From positions 1 through 10,340 of the forward strand of contig QMXA01000013.1 in assembly GCA_003661905.1 (NCBI GenBank): a DNA stretch of 10,340 nucleotides. Direction: 5' to 3'. The notes under the pieces were generated by a model, which saw nothing but the letters and a program-made list of their open reading frames with translations, searched no databases and was not told the origin of the DNA. Numbering within the stretch: the first letter of the stretch is position 1; every line of letters begins with the position of its first letter. A program made the translations under genes and the position numbers. Source of the stretch: Thermoprotei archaeon. Its GTDB lineage: Archaea; Thermoproteota; Thermoprotei_A; Sulfolobales; Ignisphaeraceae. Shown in pieces: positions 1 through 7,075 of the stretch.

Positions 1-68
1 CCTCCAGATCCTAGTAGTGTTGCACCAATAACAATATCCTTCAAATCCTGAATACTAAGAGCTCTCAA
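1..68 (-). CDS. DUF917 (S-Me-THD) family protein, second copy, N-terminal fragment
   Basis: Only the first 22 or so codons are inside the window; the gene continues past the left edge. The minus-strand translation from TTG at 68 reads MRALSIQDLKDIVIGATLL and then GSGG. This matches the N-terminal pattern of DUF917 proteins, a short helix followed by a glycine-rich loop, and the intact copy at 2483-3637 has the same layout (VEDFVRGCTFLGTGGGGSP). The TTG at 68 is chosen because GGGGTG at 74-79 lies 5 nt upstream; the adjacent TTG at 71 would leave only 2 nt. The family is linked to hydantoin or thiohydantoin metabolism. It lies 142 bp downstream of the dead NCS1 permease, so permease plus DUF917 occurs twice here. 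Whether the rest of the gene is intact cannot be seen. Family call is fairly secure despite the short length. Confidence 0.72.
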   Translation of the reverse strand, partial: MRALSIQDLKDIVIGATLLGSG

Positions 69-210
69 CAAAACACCCCAAACAAAAAACAACAAAAATA
101 ATAAAAAACTTTTCCAACAACTCTTATCTTAATGAAGAATATGTGATACCTCTCAGCATAAGTCAAAATTTAGAGTATACAAATTAACCAAACAAATTTA
201 AAATATTTAA

Positions 211-1490
211 TTATCTCTTAAGCAGAGGTCTTTCAATGCCATAGAATAGAGCTAGGTACAGTACAATGCTGAGTGTTAAGTTATCAATAACACCTAGTGG
301 TATTAGTCCTTTCCAGGAAAGTGTTCCTGTCACGATCCATGCAATAATTCTTGCTATTCCTTTAGTTTCTATCTTAGTCTTTAATCTTTCAACTATTCAG
401 AAATGAGCAACTTCTACACCTGCAAATGGCACTAAGTAGTGTGCTAATACCGTGATCATGAAGATTATCTAGCTTATTCCTCCTGCACCTATTGCCGCGA
501 AGATAACACCTAATATTCCAGAGATTAAAACAGCATGTTCTAACAACAGAGTGTATGGTAGTTGCTAGAGCTAATCCAGCTGTATATGCATTATTATCAT
601 CAGTTATCCATGCTGCGCCAATCCATGCTATTAGGCCTAGAGCTGCAAAGAGTATACCGAATCTAACGAATATTTCTTCATAAGGCACTCTAATGATTGC
701 TGCTAGTAGAGCTCCCATTAGTGGAGGTATAGCTCCTACGAAATATGCTAGAGGTAATGAAATTACGGTATCTTTACTAGATTCCAGGAATCTTGACACA
801 TCAGAGATACATGCAGTAAATCCAGCCCACATACTAACAGCCATAAGCATTGCATCTATAAAGCTTAAACCTCCTGGAACTTCCTTACCTAATACTGTTG
901 CTATGCCTCCTGGATACTGACTTGTAGCCAGCCACACAACTCCTATAGATATTCCAAAGAATAATGGCATTGTAGCCCAGCTAATCATACTTATATGCTT
1001 TATTTCCATGTAAGCAGATATAAGAAATACTATACTACATATTGTAGAGATTAATGCTCTATATGTTTCAAATCTAGGATCTGCTACTGGTATACCTATG
1101 AGAGTTGTCGTTATGGTTCTACCAACTATATATGCTTGAAGTCCGTAAGCAACTGTTGCTAGGAAAAATACTAAAGCTCCAAACATCTTTTATCCTACAA
1201 GACCCATAGGTCTACGAGATAATGGGTAGGTATCTAAACCTTCCCTCCTACCGACCTCACCTTACGAATATCGCTATAATTGAATCAAACATGTATCCAG
1301 CAAAACATGCTGCTATAGCAATACTGATAGATGTGTTTAGCCCTATTGCATAGCCCCCAGCTATTGGGAATAAAGCAGTCTACATACCAATAAACATTCA
1401 GCATGCTAAGCCAGTGGAGTCTTAGATGTGGAGGTACTAGTTGAGACATATTCTCTATATCATGTACAGCAGAGCTTGATTTGCCTACAT
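211..1490 (-). pseudogene. Degraded NCS1-family (cytosine/hydantoin-type) permease
   Basis: A 12-helix NCS1 nucleobase/hydantoin symporter can be followed through three reading frames from about 1490 to a final TAA at 213-211. Recognisable pieces in order are VPPHLRL (N-terminal motif), TALFPIAGGYAIGLNTS (first helices), SRRPMGLVG, a long open block from 1186 to about 550 with SDVSRF and WITDDNNAYTAGLALA, then HYLVPFAGVEVAHF and a C-terminal helix. Damage includes frame changes near 1400, 1260 and 546 and in-frame stops at about 1400-1398 (TGA), 1382-1380 (TAG), 1192-1190 (TAA), 471-469 (TAG) and 399-397 (TGA). No convincing start remains; ATG at 1490 follows a GAGG but is followed at once by TAG. 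By eye it is clearly diverged from the intact permease at 4192-5583, so it is an old paralogue and not a recent duplicate. It would have served the neighbouring DUF917 and racemase genes. Confidence 0.9.
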
Positions 1491-1517
1491 AATCGCCTCG
1501 TGAGGAAAAAGTAATGT

Positions 1518-1528
1518 ATATATTTAAG
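1518..1528 (-). promoter_or_regulatory. TATA-like box of the dead permease
   Basis: On the minus strand CTTAAATATAT lies here, about 33 bp before the presumed ancestral start at 1490. That is the usual spacing for an archaeal TATA box with a short leader. The promoter appears to have survived better than the gene, so a non-coding transcript may still be made. Confidence 0.5.
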
Positions 1529-1614
1529 TTTTTGTAATTTACCAGAATTACTCTCTATACATACTTACAATACGTGTTAATTACACTAGAATAATTTAAT
1601 AAAAATATTTGTTT

Positions 1615-2388
1615 CTATATTGGAAGCTTAAAATCAGTAGTTCTTATCTTAGGTCTAGGAGTTTTGTATGCTTCTCTACTATGAGTCATTCCCATGAGAA
1701 CCCATGATATTGCTGTATAAATAGCTGCTCTTAGAGGTTCTATTATTGGTATTTCTATTTTCTCCTCTCTTAATTTCTTCTGAGCTGCTTCAGCTAGAGC
1801 TGACATTCCAGTACATCCGAGAACTATGGCGTATGCACTGTGTTCTTTATAGGCTTTTTTGGATGCATTAACTATCTTTTCAACGGTTTTTTCAGGTTCT
1901 TTCTCTAACTCTAGAACTGGTACATGTATTGTTTCAATAGATGCTAAATGCTGCAATAAACCATACTTAGCGAGTAGGTGACGTATCAAAGGCTCTGTTT
2001 CAGGTAAGATGTTTATTATAGAGAACCGGCCTGCAATTTGTGTTGCTAGGAAGCATGCTGAATGATTAGCACCTACAACAGGTATACTCACAATTTCTCT
2101 TGCAGGGTCTAATGCAGGATCTCCAAAACAATCAATAACTACTGCATCATAGCCATTATCTTCAGCCCATTTAACTTTCTGGAGTATGTATGGAGCATTT
2201 ACGAATTCATCATAAGCGCTTTCAATAGAAGCTGTACCTTTATCAAGTGTTACAACATCCATTTTGACAAGTCCATTGGTTTCTTCCTCTAGTTTCTTTG
2301 CTATACTCTTTCTATCTTCTATAGCTAGTTTTATTCCTTCGGTATAGATTATTGGAACTAAATCAACGATTTTTATTACACGTGGCAT
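1615..2388 (-). CDS. Asp/Glu/hydantoin racemase family protein
   Basis: A 257-residue cytoplasmic protein of the Asp/Glu/hydantoin racemase superfamily, whose members racemise amino acids or 5-substituted hydantoins by a two-cysteine, cofactor-free mechanism. Both catalytic cysteines are visible: Cys87 in the motif DCFGDPAL and Cys192 in LGCTGM, one in each half of the pseudosymmetric fold. ATG at 2388 is chosen as start because GGTGA lies 4 nt upstream at 2393-2397 and the product then begins MPRVIKIVDLVP, as usual for the family. A longer frame from GTG at 2415 would begin inside the palindrome and the likely transcription start region. It lies 94 bp after the DUF917 gene on the same strand, consistent with one hydantoin-related pathway. 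The substrate could be a hydantoin, allantoin or an amino acid; sequence alone does not decide. Length is normal and no key residue is missing. Confidence 0.88.
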   Translation of the reverse strand: MPRVIKIVDLVPIIYTEGIKLAIEDRKSIAKKLEEETNGLVKMDVVTLDKGTASIESAYDEFVNAPYILQKVKWAEDNGYDAVVIDCFGDPALDPAREIVSIPVVGANHSACFLATQIAGRFSIINILPETEPLIRHLLAKYGLLQHLASIETIHVPVLELEKEPEKTVEKIVNASKKAYKEHSAYAIVLGCTGMSALAEAAQKKLREEKIEIPIIEPLRAAIYTAISWVLMGMTHSREAYKTPRPKIRTTDFKLPI

Positions 2389-2398
2389 AGTTTCACCA

Positions 2399-2418
2399 AT
2401 AGTGAATATATTCACTAT
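2399..2418. promoter_or_regulatory. Perfect 20-bp palindrome, probable operator of the racemase gene
   Basis: The half-site ATAGTGAATA is followed directly by its exact complement, giving an uninterrupted 20-bp dyad. It sits immediately before the SD (2393-2397) and just downstream of an AACTTAT-type TATA-like stretch at about 2422-2429, so it covers the expected transcription start. That placement suits a dimeric repressor, such as an Lrp/AsnC- or winged-helix-type regulator. The binding role is inference. Confidence 0.6.
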
Positions 2419-2468
2419 AAGATAAGTTTTAGCATCATCATAAATTTGACAAAGTAATTTGATGTAAT

Positions 2469-2474
2469 AAAAAA
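2469..2474 (-). terminator. Oligo-T transcription stop downstream of the DUF917 gene
   Basis: On the minus strand six T residues follow the DUF917 stop codon by about 8 bp. Archaeal RNA polymerase terminates at such T tracts without a hairpin. The tract is short and the region is AT-rich, so this is tentative. Confidence 0.35.
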
Positions 2475-2482
2475 TTTTGGAT

Positions 2483-3637
2483 TTATGACTTTATAACTGG
2501 GAATTTCTTTACTCTTTTCTCAATTGGTATGTACTCTATATCAAATCCAAAGTGTTTTGGACCTAGGATTTCAAGTCCTTTAGGTGTTCTGAAGGGCTCT
2601 CTACCTTTAAGACCTATTACTGATACTTTCATATCTTCTTTTAGATCTGTATTCGTTATTGGTTCACCCGTTATACTATCAATTACTTCTATGATATCTG
2701 GACTCGTTGCAATTACTTTTTCATCAAACCACATGATGTGATTTTCGTTCTTAAACCATATTTTTGCACTATGTTTTTCAAAATTATCAATACCCTCTAT
2801 GTAAGTAGTTCCCCACATATATCCCTCTCTATCTTCCCACTCTTTCTTCTTTACAATGCCTTTGAATAATACCCATCCATTCATTTTCTTAGCAACTGCT
2901 AGAGCTGGATCTTCACCTTTCTCTCTTGCTTCTCTCAGTGTTTTACCTATTTCATAGCACTCAGTCAGTGTATTTGGTATGATTACCTTCTTCATCTCTC
3001 TTGCAGTTATTGCAAAGCTAGCACCACCTACAAGGCCGAATGCTGCTACACTAATCATCTTACCTATGCGTTCAGCCATTGGATAATTAATTGCTTTTAT
3101 AATTATAGTTTTATTGCCATACTCATCAATGTATGTAGCGGGGTAAGGTGGTACATTGTATAAATGTGTAGTTATTTGAGCTACTTCAGGTATGGCTCTA
3201 CCAGCATAATCTCCATTAACTACTAATTTTCCTAGTGATAACGCGGCATCGATTGGACCCGGTGTATTAGCTCCTCCAATTTCTATAGGTACTATGGCTT
3301 CGATCTCAATTCCTAGATATTTTTCTAGTTCTAGAACAGCGAGAGCTAGAATCTTATTAGCTAAACCTATTTTCTTCTTAAGACCTAAACTCTCCATCTT
3401 CTTTATAACTTCAGGTGTCTTAGGAGCTATTGAACCCATTAAGTAAGGAGTACAGACATACGCATCATTACGTAACTTATTAATATCATGTATTACTATC
3501 TCTCCGTACTTCTCAAGGTCTTCAAGTAGGAGTTTAAGACCTAGTTGTGGTGATCCACCACCACCTGTACCTAGAAATGTGCAACCTCTAACAAAATCCT
3601 CTACATCTATTTTATCTTTAAGAACTAGATCCGGCAA
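2483..3637 (-). CDS. DUF917 / S-methyl-thiohydantoin desulfurase family protein
   Basis: A 384-residue cytoplasmic protein of the DUF917 family (Pfam S-Me-THD), commonly found beside hydantoinases, racemases and NCS1 permeases. Visible marks are the N-terminal helix plus GTGGGGSP loop (residues 23-30), a central segment with GGANTPGPIDAAL and NGDYAGRAIPEV typical of the family, and a C-terminal region containing LGPKHFGFD. Full length for the family. Characterised relatives act on S-methyl-thiohydantoin in ergothioneine breakdown; the substrate here is unknown. TTG at 3637 is chosen because GAGGTG at 3645-3650 is 7 nt upstream and a TATA-like box at 3671-3678 puts transcription start near 3650. 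A longer frame from TTG at 3670 would start upstream of the predicted transcript. It has its own promoter, separate from the permease pair upstream, and is followed by the racemase 94 bp downstream. Confidence 0.87.
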   Translation of the reverse strand: MPDLVLKDKIDVEDFVRGCTFLGTGGGGSPQLGLKLLLEDLEKYGEIVIHDINKLRNDAYVCTPYLMGSIAPKTPEVIKKMESLGLKKKIGLANKILALAVLELEKYLGIEIEAIVPIEIGGANTPGPIDAALSLGKLVVNGDYAGRAIPEVAQITTHLYNVPPYPATYIDEYGNKTIIIKAINYPMAERIGKMISVAAFGLVGGASFAITAREMKKVIIPNTLTECYEIGKTLREAREKGEDPALAVAKKMNGWVLFKGIVKKKEWEDREGYMWGTTYIEGIDNFEKHSAKIWFKNENHIMWFDEKVIATSPDIIEVIDSITGEPITNTDLKEDMKVSVIGLKGREPFRTPKGLEILGPKHFGFDIEYIPIEKRVKKFPVIKS

Positions 3638-3670
3638 ATCTGTACACCTCACTAATATATATTGTAGCAA

Positions 3671-3678
3671 TATTTAAG
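3671..3678 (-). promoter_or_regulatory. TATA-like box of the DUF917 gene
   Basis: Minus-strand CTTAAATA lies 34 bp before the chosen TTG start, predicting a leader of about 13 nt that just contains the SD. A small inverted repeat (ATATTG, 3-nt spacer, CAATAT) at 3659-3673 overlaps its downstream edge and could be an operator, but in DNA this AT-rich it may be chance. Confidence 0.55.
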
Positions 3679-3719
3679 AACATACAATAATTAAAGAGTT
3701 GATATAGTAATTGGGTAGG

Positions 3720-3725
3720 AAAAAA
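3720..3725 (-). terminator. Oligo-T transcription stop after the small membrane protein gene
   Basis: Minus-strand CCTTTTTTCC lies 17 bp after the stop codon of the small membrane protein gene, ending the permease operon before the DUF917 promoter. T-tract termination is normal in archaea; not tested. Confidence 0.45.
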
Positions 3726-3742
3726 GGTTTTGCTCTTCTTGA

Positions 3743-4180
3743 TTAGACCGTTAGCCTTACACCCATCTTTCTCTTTGCATGAATTACAATAATTAACCCA
3801 AGTACCATAGCTAGAGCTGATGCTATAGCTGCTAATGCACCTAGTGCTGGTGCTTCTTTAGTAAAGAATGGTGCTACATACACCATTATACCTCCAACAC
3901 CTGTCGAGAAAATCCACCATCCGTGGGTAATACAAACTTCACCAGCTCTAGTAACATCATTAGCTTTACTTAGTCTGAATGTACCTATAATGGCAAAGAT
4001 CAGTAACATTAGACCTACTAAGAGATACATAACCATGGCATAAATCCATGATGCGAATACAGTTACTCCAATAATTAGTATTATTATTCCTAGTACAGTT
4101 GATATTATTGATGATGTTAAAGGTAATTTTATGAGAGCCTTAAGATCGGTGGTTACAGGCTTTGTTTCAGATGTACTCAT
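3743..4180 (-). CDS. Small four-helix membrane protein, permease-associated, function unknown
   Basis: A 145-residue protein I do not recognise. A short polar N-terminus (about 20 residues) is followed by four hydrophobic segments at roughly residues 22-46, 48-68, 86-106 and 110-134, and a basic tail (HAKRKMGVRL) that should lie in the cytoplasm. A polar loop (RLSKANDVTRAGE) separates helices 2 and 3. The ATG at 4180 is preceded by GGGGTG at 4186-4191, 5 nt away. It follows the NCS1 permease stop by only 11 nt, so the two are almost certainly co-transcribed. The arrangement suggests an accessory or stabilising subunit of the permease, but NCS1 carriers normally work alone, so this role is inference. 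No catalytic motif is visible. Confidence 0.8.
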   Translation of the reverse strand: MSTSETKPVTTDLKALIKLPLTSSIISTVLGIIILIIGVTVFASWIYAMVMYLLVGLMLLIFAIIGTFRLSKANDVTRAGEVCITHGWWIFSTGVGGIMVYVAPFFTKEAPALGALAAIASALAMVLGLIIVIHAKRKMGVRLTV

Positions 4181-4191
4181 GTTAACACCCC

Positions 4192-5583
4192 TTACTTACC
4201 GTATTCATCAACTTTATGTCTCCCTATGTATATTGATACACCTGCTTTATCCAGTGGTATTGCAAGTATTAAATACACTACAAATGCCATTAACAGTCCT
4301 ACTAGTGAATGTGGTATAACTTGAAGTACTGCGGCGGGCATGAGCCAGCCTTGTGCTGCAGCACCACCTATGATCATAGCAACCCATGCTGGCCAGTTAA
4401 TCAGTGGGAATTCTTTACCTACATACATCTTATATCTTTCATAACGTGGTATACCTTTGTACTTTTGGAAAACATAGAAATCAGCTATCATTACACCTCC
4501 TATTGGTGGTAGCCATATACCTAGCCACATTAGGAAGTTAATGAATGGCTGTAGTGATGCTCCAGCAACAAATCCAACATAGGCAGCATACAGTGAACCA
4601 AGTATGCCTAGTATGAGTACTAATAATCTCTTCTTTATAGGAATAAAGATGTCCCATGCTAGTGCTGATGAGTAGAGATTATTATCATTCGTGGTCCATT
4701 GTCCGAAGATAGCTGCGAAGTATGCACCAAGTCCTAAACCAGCCATTAACATTGCTTTAGAGAAGTAGGTACCTCCCATAGCCATAGTTAACATAGCGGC
4801 AGCTATCATGTAGTAAGTCATCAATACCATGATCTGAACTCCCCAAGCTATGGAACCATCTCTAGGCTTCCTAGCAAATCTGCTAATATCTGATGTAATT
4901 ATAGCACCACAGACATATAGTCCAACAACTTGAGTAATCAGAGCTGTAAGTGGTACTGGCTGTGGTGGTGTAAATGCCCATAATTTCTCAAAGCCACCAC
5001 CGAAGTGTATACCAGCGAAGAAGGAAGCTGTTACTATTACGAAGAATGCAGGTACGACTATATAGCTTAGAAATGCTAGACCTGCATAACCTACATAAGC
5101 TGTAGTAGTCATTAATAGACCTCCCCATAATGAAGCCCATCCTATGTGAGCAAGTGGGTGTTGAGGTGCTAGATCATGGATCATGAGGCCGAAGAGCCAG
5201 GTTTCAACAACAAACCATCCCCATGCTGGAATACCGGATAAGAGTGCTCCAAAGACCCAAGCTCCATACCATCCATATACATGTCTTAGTATTCCGTATG
5301 TTGATTGATGTGCAACACCACCAATATATGCACAGAGACCTCCTATGATTGTGAGGATTATGTCTCCAATTACTGTTGCTATGACTACATCTTGTAAGTT
5401 TCCTTGCATTCCTAGAGCTCCACCGCCCCATAGCACAGCTAAGCATGATAGAACTCCTGTATATACTAGGAATATGTTCATCAGAGTTCTACGTTCCCAT
5501 GGAGGTACTGGTACTAAGACATAGTCTCCTCTGATATCCTTCCATGGATACTCCTCAGAAGATGCAGTCTTAGAAGAGGACAT
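4192..5583 (-). CDS. NCS1-family permease (cytosine/hydantoin/allantoin type)
   Basis: A 463-residue inner-membrane symporter of the NCS1 family (nucleobases, hydantoins, allantoin, thiamine-like compounds), with about 12 hydrophobic helices. Family marks in order: the N-terminal VPVPPWERRTLMN, the GIPAWGWFVVETWLFG segment, SDISRFARKPRDG after the mid-protein helix, TTNDNNLYSSALAWD in the TM8 region, and PPIGGVMIADFYVFQKYKG near the end. The frame is intact. ATG at 5583 is chosen because GAGGTG at 5590-5595 lies 6 nt upstream; an upstream GTG at 5592 overlaps that SD. It leads a two-gene operon with the small membrane protein. Neighbouring DUF917 and racemase genes favour a hydantoin-like substrate over cytosine, but no substrate can be fixed. 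It is only distantly similar to the dead copy at 211-1490. Confidence 0.9.
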   Translation of the reverse strand: MSSSKTASSEEYPWKDIRGDYVLVPVPPWERRTLMNIFLVYTGVLSCLAVLWGGGALGMQGNLQDVVIATVIGDIILTIIGGLCAYIGGVAHQSTYGILRHVYGWYGAWVFGALLSGIPAWGWFVVETWLFGLMIHDLAPQHPLAHIGWASLWGGLLMTTTAYVGYAGLAFLSYIVVPAFFVIVTASFFAGIHFGGGFEKLWAFTPPQPVPLTALITQVVGLYVCGAIITSDISRFARKPRDGSIAWGVQIMVLMTYYMIAAAMLTMAMGGTYFSKAMLMAGLGLGAYFAAIFGQWTTNDNNLYSSALAWDIFIPIKKRLLVLILGILGSLYAAYVGFVAGASLQPFINFLMWLGIWLPPIGGVMIADFYVFQKYKGIPRYERYKMYVGKEFPLINWPAWVAMIIGGAAAQGWLMPAAVLQVIPHSLVGLLMAFVVYLILAIPLDKAGVSIYIGRHKVDEYGK

Positions 5584-5597
5584 TATGAGCACCTCTC

Positions 5598-5612
5598 CTC
5601 AATACTATTGAG
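5598..5612. promoter_or_regulatory. 15-bp inverted repeat, possible operator of the permease operon
   Basis: CTCAATA, one central base, TATTGAG: perfect 7-bp arms. It lies between the TATA-like box at 5621-5628 and the SD at 5590-5595, so it covers the expected transcription start. Its AATA/TATT core is also present in the 20-bp palindrome before the racemase, in the same relative position. A shared regulator is possible but unproven. Confidence 0.45.
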
Positions 5613-5620
5613 TCTACCAC

Positions 5621-5628
5621 TAAATAAG
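5621..5628 (-). promoter_or_regulatory. TATA-like box of the permease operon
   Basis: Minus-strand CTTATTTA lies 38 bp before the ATG at 5583, inside the 64-bp gap that separates the permease from the PH-domain gene. Spacing is right for an archaeal promoter with a leader of about 15-20 nt. Confidence 0.45.
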
Positions 5629-5647
5629 CATTATCTTTATCCTTACA

Positions 5648-6088
5648 TTACAATCCATAAATAGCTTCATTTAGATACTTAACTCTCTCTCGTGGGCTAC
5701 GAACGTTTTTAATTATTAATATAGGTTTTGCTGGATCTTTACCATAAACTTCTATATTACCTACAGGCTGGCCAAAGGAAAATATGTATATTTTTTCGGA
5801 AGTTGCTCTGAAGCTTGCTCCTCTACTAATATCAAGTCTATTGACTATTTTGCCTCTTTTCACTACTACTATCTCTTTATCTGTTACAATATATGTAGTG
5901 GTTAAGAATCGCAAAAAAAGTAATGGTAAGAGAACTGCAAGTACTATAAGGGTATAACTCAGCGGATGTTCTATGAACATTCCAAATATTATTAAATTCC
6001 ATGAAACTATGAGTATAATTATCCATAACCATCTTGGTGTGTAATTATGTCTCCATACAACTCTCTTACCACGTACTTTTAACTTCAA
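5648..6088 (-). CDS. Two-helix membrane protein with PH-like (bPH) domain
   Basis: A 146-residue protein. A basic, aromatic N-terminus is followed by two hydrophobic helices at about residues 20-38 and 43-65. The rest reads as a cytoplasmic beta-rich domain starting YIVTDKEIVVVKRGKIVNRLDI. This order of two helices followed by a strand-rich TYIVTDKEI domain is that of bacterial/archaeal PH domain proteins (DUF304/bPH2 type), whose function is generally unknown. The TTG at 6088 is supported by GGTGA 6 nt upstream (minus strand), in a different frame from the nearby GTG. It sits 48 bp downstream of the DUF6092-like gene on the same strand and may be cotranscribed. Nothing in it ties it to the hydantoin genes. 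Confidence 0.72.
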   Translation of the reverse strand: MKLKVRGKRVVWRHNYTPRWLWIIILIVSWNLIIFGMFIEHPLSYTLIVLAVLLPLLFLRFLTTTYIVTDKEIVVVKRGKIVNRLDISRGASFRATSEKIYIFSFGQPVGNIEVYGKDPAKPILIIKNVRSPRERVKYLNEAIYGL

Positions 6089-6136
6089 TATTTTTCACCA
6101 ATTACTATCATTAGCAAATGGTGCTTAATCGAGGTT

Positions 6137-6439
6137 TTACTTTGTTTGCTTCTTTAGTTCTCTAACTACTTTTAACACTACTTCATCTAAGAATGCTAAG
6201 TATTCTTGAGTGTTGAACATCATGACGTATTTCTTGGCATCTATGAATTTCTTTAGCTCTTCGAGAAAGGAATCTTCCTTAACTGATGGTATGTATTTTA
6301 GCAAATTTATTAGCCTTGAAATAGCATCTATTAGCCTAAAAGAGCCATATATATGGGGTTCTTCAATGCTATTTCTAGCACTTGCAGCTAAATAAGCTAT
6401 GTATTCTAGAATTCTAGTCCTTAGTTCACTACTTTGCAA
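6137..6439 (-). CDS. DUF6092-like small helical protein
   Basis: A 100-residue, probably all-helical soluble protein. The segment IAYLAASARNSIEEPHIYG followed by SFRLIDAISRLINLL (about residues 14-47) has the pattern I associate with DUF6092 proteins of archaea and actinobacteria (Ala-Arg, Glu-Pro, Tyr-Gly, Arg-Leu-hydrophobic-Asp). The function of that family is unknown. The start is TTG at 6439, supported by a GAGGTG about 8 nt upstream inside the nitroreductase coding region. The two genes overlap by 11 bp, so they are translationally linked. Small helical proteins in such pairs can be partners or regulators of the enzyme, but this is inference. Confidence 0.7.
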   Translation of the reverse strand: MQSSELRTRILEYIAYLAASARNSIEEPHIYGSFRLIDAISRLINLLKYIPSVKEDSFLEELKKFIDAKKYVMMFNTQEYLAFLDEVVLKVVRELKKQTK

Positions 6440-6971
6440 CTTTTTCCCACCTCTTTTGATACCTATTTAAGAATGTTATATCACTTAGAGGCTTTCGTGG
6501 AGGTGGCGTTGGTTTTTCAGCTGGATAACCAAGAGCTATTATTAACTCTGGCTCTACATGGTTAGGTATTTCTAAGATCTCTCTAATAGCTTTTGAATTG
6601 AAAGACTTAATAACACAAGTACCTAAACCCAGTGCATAAGCAGCTAGCATCATGTTCTGTGCAGCCATAGCACAATCAACTATACTTAAGTAATCTCTTC
6701 CTAGAACACCACCTCTTTCAAATGCCTCTTTCTTATCTGAGCATATAACTATAAGCACTGGAGGTTCACTAAACATTCCAGGTGAAAACATTTTTATGAG
6801 CTTAATGATGTTCTTATCCTTTACAACTATATATCTCCAAGGCTGAATGTTGCCTCCACTAGGAGCCCACCTACCAGCATCAAGTATTTTAATTATCTTT
6901 TCATCATTTACTTCATCACCTTTAAATAACCTAATACTTCTTCTACCATAAATAGCTTCAAATAAATCCAT
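6429..6971 (-). CDS. Nitroreductase family FMN-dependent oxidoreductase
   Basis: A 180-residue flavoenzyme of the nitroreductase fold, which as a homodimer binds FMN and moves hydride from NAD(P)H to diverse acceptors. FMN-binding marks are RRSIR at residues 10-14, WAPSGGNIQPWRYIVV at about 34-49 and LGLGTCVIKSF in the C-terminal half; ALGYPAEKP follows near the end. The minimal length is typical of short archaeal members. ATG at 6971 is chosen because GAGGTG at 6978-6983 lies 6 nt upstream; a GTG at 6980 overlaps that SD and is rejected. The gene overlaps the DUF6092-like gene by 11 bp. The physiological acceptor cannot be named; members include quinone, enone and nitro reductases and dehalogenases. 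Confidence 0.9.
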   Translation of the reverse strand: MDLFEAIYGRRSIRLFKGDEVNDEKIIKILDAGRWAPSGGNIQPWRYIVVKDKNIIKLIKMFSPGMFSEPPVLIVICSDKKEAFERGGVLGRDYLSIVDCAMAAQNMMLAAYALGLGTCVIKSFNSKAIREILEIPNHVEPELIIALGYPAEKPTPPPRKPLSDITFLNRYQKRWEKVAK

Positions 6972-7012
6972 ATGTACCACCTCTAGATCTCAATAAATAC
7001 TGTGAGAATAAT

Positions 7013-7027
7013 GATATAAGCTTTATA
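7013..7027 (-). promoter_or_regulatory. TATA-like region of the nitroreductase operon
   Basis: Minus-strand TATAAAGCTTATATC contains two overlapping TATA-like words about 42-56 bp before the ATG at 6971. Either could direct initiation upstream of the SD. The gap to the preceding radical SAM gene is only 104 bp. Confidence 0.4.
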
Positions 7028-7075
7028 GATTGCTCTGAGGTTTAATTAAAATATTGTATTCTTAGATAGTGCGAT

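Noticed and set aside
397..471. In-frame TAG and TGA read as pyrrolysine or selenocysteine codons in the NCS1 copy
   Set aside because: The same copy also has frameshifts and a TAA, no recoding element is evident, and NCS1 permeases do not use these residues. Decay explains all of it.
693..920. Plus-strand 75-codon frame opposite the dead permease
   Set aside because: It is antisense to the long surviving NCS1 block, has no family resemblance and no SD; it is a shadow.
5204..5446. Minus-strand 80-codon frame inside the permease gene
   Set aside because: It is an alternative frame of the intact NCS1 permease with a Cys/Trp/Ser/Asn-rich composition typical of shadow translations.
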